64,000 nt of DNA from Agromyces sp. H17E-10 (GTDB lineage Bacteria > Actinomycetota > Actinomycetes > Actinomycetales > Microbacteriaceae), in NCBI RefSeq assembly GCF_022919715.1, contig NZ_CP095042.1, positions 1,116,001 to 1,180,000 of the forward strand, written 5' to 3'. A program made the translations under genes and the position numbers. Below the pieces are notes generated by a model. The model saw only the letters and a list, made by a program, of their open reading frames with translations, searched no databases and was not told the DNA's origin. This document shows, one piece after another, positions 62,099-64,000 of the stretch. Position 1 is the stretch's first letter. Each line of letters begins with the position of its first letter.

Positions 62099-63313
62099 TC
62101 AGGAGCCGGCGTCCTCCTCGACGCTCGCGGAGGCCTCGATCCGGTGCAGGAGCACCGCCAGGTGCAGGCCGAGGTGCTCGAGCCCGTCGCGCAGGTCGAC
62201 GCCGAGGATGCGTTCGATGCGTGCGAGGCGATGGTAGGCGGTCGCCCGGTGCACGTTGAGTCGGGCGGCGACGTCGCGGAGCCGGCCGCCGTGCTCGAAG
62301 TACGCCTCGAGCGTCTCGAGCAGGACGTCGCCGTCGCGCTCGTCGAGGAGTCCGGCGAATCCGGCCGAGAAGTCGGCCGACCGGAGGCCGAGCGCGGCTG
62401 CGGACTGCAGGCCGCGGTACACGCCGAGCTCGTCCCAGGCGATCGTGGGGCCCGGAAGCCCGAAGGCCGTCGCGACCGCGAGGGCCCGCCGTGCCTCGCG
62501 GTGGCTCCTGGCCGAGTCGGCGAGGTGGACGACCGCACCGCCGACCGCGACGATCGGGTCGCTCAGCGGGCCGTCGGCGCGGATCGCGGCCGACCGGAGG
62601 CGCTCGGCGACGACGCCGGTGTCGGGATGCAGGCGCCCGCCGTCGTCGGGCGCGACGACGAGCACCCCGTCGGCGGTCACGAGGGTGAGCGGTGCGAGAC
62701 CCGCGAGCAGCCGTCGGATCCGTCGTTCGGCGCCCTCGAGCTCCTCGCGTCCGGGCACGCCCCGGTCGCGCGCGGTCAGCAGGTGGGTGCGGAACGCGGT
62801 CGACGGGTCGACATCGCCCGAGGCGACCAGCTCGTCGGCCGCCAGGAGCCGCTCGCGGGGCTCGCCGAGGAACAGCGCGCGGGTGCGCTCGGCCCGTCGG
62901 GCGGTCTCGTCGTCGCGCTGCGAGAGGAGCCTCGCCCATTCCTCGGCGAGGCGCCCGGCGAGCTCGCGTGCGCGGGCGACGTCCTCGGGCGCCATCACCT
63001 CGGGCTCCTCGATGAGCCAGAGGTGTGCTCGGGTGCCGTCGGGTGTGCGGATGGGCACGTGGAGCCGTTGCATCATGCCGAGCGACGGGTTGCGGGGCAC
63101 GTGCATGACCTCGTCGGAGCTGTACACGCCGAGCCCCGCGAGCCAGGAATGCACGCTCGGGCCGGCGTGGTGCTCGAGGATCGAGCGGCGCCGCACCTCG
63201 TCGATGACCTCCGACTGCGGGCTGAAGGCGACGACGCGGTACCGGCCGTCTTCGAGGAGGGCGGGGCGGCCGAGTTCACGGGCGATGAGATTGACGAGCT
63301 GACTGACGGTCAC
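62099..63313 (-). CDS. PucR/CdaR-type transcriptional regulator
   Basis: A 404-residue regulator with a GAF-like N-terminal sensor region (about 1-130), a middle GGDEF-like/CdaR region, and a C-terminal PucR-type HTH: ETLEAYFEHGGRLRDVAARL then NVHRATAYHRLARIERILG (near 335-375). PucR regulators are usually activators of catabolic genes responding to small molecules. GTG start. It lies upstream of, and in the same direction as, the M64 gene, and divergent from the MFS gene at 63491. Confidence 0.9.
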   Translation of the reverse strand: MTVSQLVNLIARELGRPALLEDGRYRVVAFSPQSEVIDEVRRRSILEHHAGPSVHSWLAGLGVYSSDEVMHVPRNPSLGMMQRLHVPIRTPDGTRAHLWLIEEPEVMAPEDVARARELAGRLAEEWARLLSQRDDETARRAERTRALFLGEPRERLLAADELVASGDVDPSTAFRTHLLTARDRGVPGREELEGAERRIRRLLAGLAPLTLVTADGVLVVAPDDGGRLHPDTGVVAERLRSAAIRADGPLSDPIVAVGGAVVHLADSARSHREARRALAVATAFGLPGPTIAWDELGVYRGLQSAAALGLRSADFSAGFAGLLDERDGDVLLETLEAYFEHGGRLRDVAARLNVHRATAYHRLARIERILGVDLRDGLEHLGLHLAVLLHRIEASASVEEDAGS

Positions 63314-63409
63314 CGGCTGCCTCCGAGGTGCGGCGCGCGGTCGGGTGGCGCACTGGGGGCACGCGTCGCATCCAGGCTCTCAGGATACCGATGGCGATGA
63401 CCGGGGAAT

Positions 63410-63472
63410 AGTTGACTTCAGTCGATAGTTGATGATGATCAACGAATGACTTATAGTTGACCGTAATCAACT
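63410..63472 (+). promoter_or_regulatory. MFS promoter covered by tandem AGTTGA-N6-TCAAC palindromes
   Basis: TTGATG (63429-63434), a 17-nt spacer and TATAGT (63452-63457) form the promoter. AGTTGA-N6-TCAAC sites lie at 63427-63443 and 63455-63472, centres 28 bp apart, one over the -35 box and one over the -10 and start site. A weaker third copy starts at 63410. The layout fits tight repression by a MarR- or TetR-type dimer. Confidence 0.82.
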
Positions 63473-63490
63473 TTCTGTGAAGGATCTCCT

Positions 63491-64000
63491 TTGACTGCAA
63501 CACTCCCGAACGACACCGAGGCGACGCGTTCGCCGCGCGAGGTGTTCACGGCCCTGTCGGGCCTCATCATGGGCATGTTCGTCGCCGTGCTCTCGGGCAC
63601 GGTCGTCTCGACCTCGATGCCCGTCATCATCTCCGACCTCGGAGGCGACCAGGCCGCCTACACCTGGGTCATCACCGCGAGCCTGCTCGCGACCGCCGTC
63701 TCGACCCCGATCTGGGGCAAGCTCGCCGACCTCCTCGACCGCAAGCTGCTGCTGCAGATCGCGCTCGGCCTCTTCGTCGTCGGCACCGTCATCGCCGGCT
63801 TCTCGCAGTCGACCACGATGCTCATCGCCGTCCGCGTCGTGCAGGGCCTCGGCGCCGGCGGCCTCATGTCGCTCGTCATGATCGCCGTCGCGCTCATCAT
63901 CTCGCCGCGCGAGCGCGGCAAGTACATGGGCATCGTCGGCGGCATCATGGCCCTCGCCACGATCGGCGGGCCGCTGCTCGGCGGCGTCATCACCGACGCG
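63491..64000 (+). CDS. DHA2-type MFS multidrug transporter, N-terminal 170 residues, truncated by window edge
   Basis: A TTG start with AAGGAT upstream opens a frame that runs off the window. The translated part begins LTATLPNDTEATRSPREVF and contains the first helices of a 14-helix drug/H+ antiporter. GTVVSTSMPVIISDLGG (near 34) and AAYTWVITASLLATAVSTPI (near 54) match the EmrB/QacA group, with loop GKLADLLDRKLLLQ and VQGLGAGGLMSLVMI. The dense operator cluster in front suggests inducible expression. Its regulator is probably the next gene, outside the window. Confidence 0.87.
   Translation, partial: MTATLPNDTEATRSPREVFTALSGLIMGMFVAVLSGTVVSTSMPVIISDLGGDQAAYTWVITASLLATAVSTPIWGKLADLLDRKLLLQIALGLFVVGTVIAGFSQSTTMLIAVRVVQGLGAGGLMSLVMIAVALIISPRERGKYMGIVGGIMALATIGGPLLGGVITDA

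Overview
The window is 64 kb of very GC-rich chromosomal DNA from an actinobacterium, most likely a member of the Microbacteriaceae (Agromyces-like). This is inferred from codon usage, class Ib ribonucleotide reductase (nrdHIEF), a chromosomal arr gene, an LAXTG (class E) sortase substrate, cbs-metB, actinobacterial DUF3105/DUF305 proteins, and many genes with a TANNNT box 6-7 nt before the start codon (leaderless-type promoters). I see no prophage, insertion sequence, CRISPR array, tRNA or rRNA gene. The region reads as core plus ordinary accessory chromosome.

Layout. 1-4.4 kb: a truncated Ala/Pro-rich repeat protein, etfA-etfB, and a divergent ~600-aa acyl-CoA dehydrogenase (electron-transfer flavoprotein and a likely electron donor). 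4.4-7.7 kb: LysR regulator divergent from an orphan succinate dehydrogenase/fumarate reductase-type flavoprotein, then a small VOC protein. 7.7-11 kb: rifamycin ADP-ribosyltransferase coupled to a LysR-type HTH-only protein, then a VanY-like peptidase divergent from a VanRS-like two-component system. 11-19.6 kb: small regulatory and stress genes: TetR/SDR pair with a clear operator, RibD-C reductase, AadA-like nucleotidyltransferase, NAD(P)-binding protein, MmcQ, uracil-DNA glycosylase-like protein, small membrane proteins, ArsR/SRPBCC pair, an anchored coiled-coil protein and a CHY zinc finger protein. 19.7-23.7 kb: nrdHIEF, with a probable NrdR box pair and a cluster of DnaA-box-like 9-mers upstream.

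24-33.4 kb: hydrolase, HhH-GPD protein, VOC protein, then a monosaccharide ABC transporter (mmsA-mmsB-chvE) behind a LacI regulator with matching operator palindromes, and an MFS exporter. 33.4-40.9 kb: a LacI regulator divergent from a 2,062-residue secreted multidomain GH92 mannosidase; transporter and glycosidase may together form a glycan-use region. 41-51.6 kb: aldo/keto reductase, cyclase-family hydrolase with altered metal motif, amino-acid permease, slipin, metB-cbs, DUF3105-DUF305 and an ABC exporter, with three copies of a short palindromic intergenic repeat (one further back, at nrdE). 51.8-58.5 kb: sortase-anchored LAATG protein, an alpha-glucoside-type ABC transporter operon with a readable promoter, and a MarR-MFS operon. 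58.6-64 kb: rplJ-rplL with an attenuator-type leader, a secreted M64 peptidase, a PucR-type regulator, and the start of a DHA2-type MFS exporter whose promoter is covered by tandem palindromes.

No clearly novel defence or mobile system is visible. The most informative features are regulatory: repeated leaderless promoters, several operator palindromes overlapping well-spaced -35/-10 boxes, terminators built on a shared GGATGCC stem, the DnaA-box cluster at nrd, and gene-end palindromic repeats. Function calls rest on reading motifs in the translated sequence; no database search was run.
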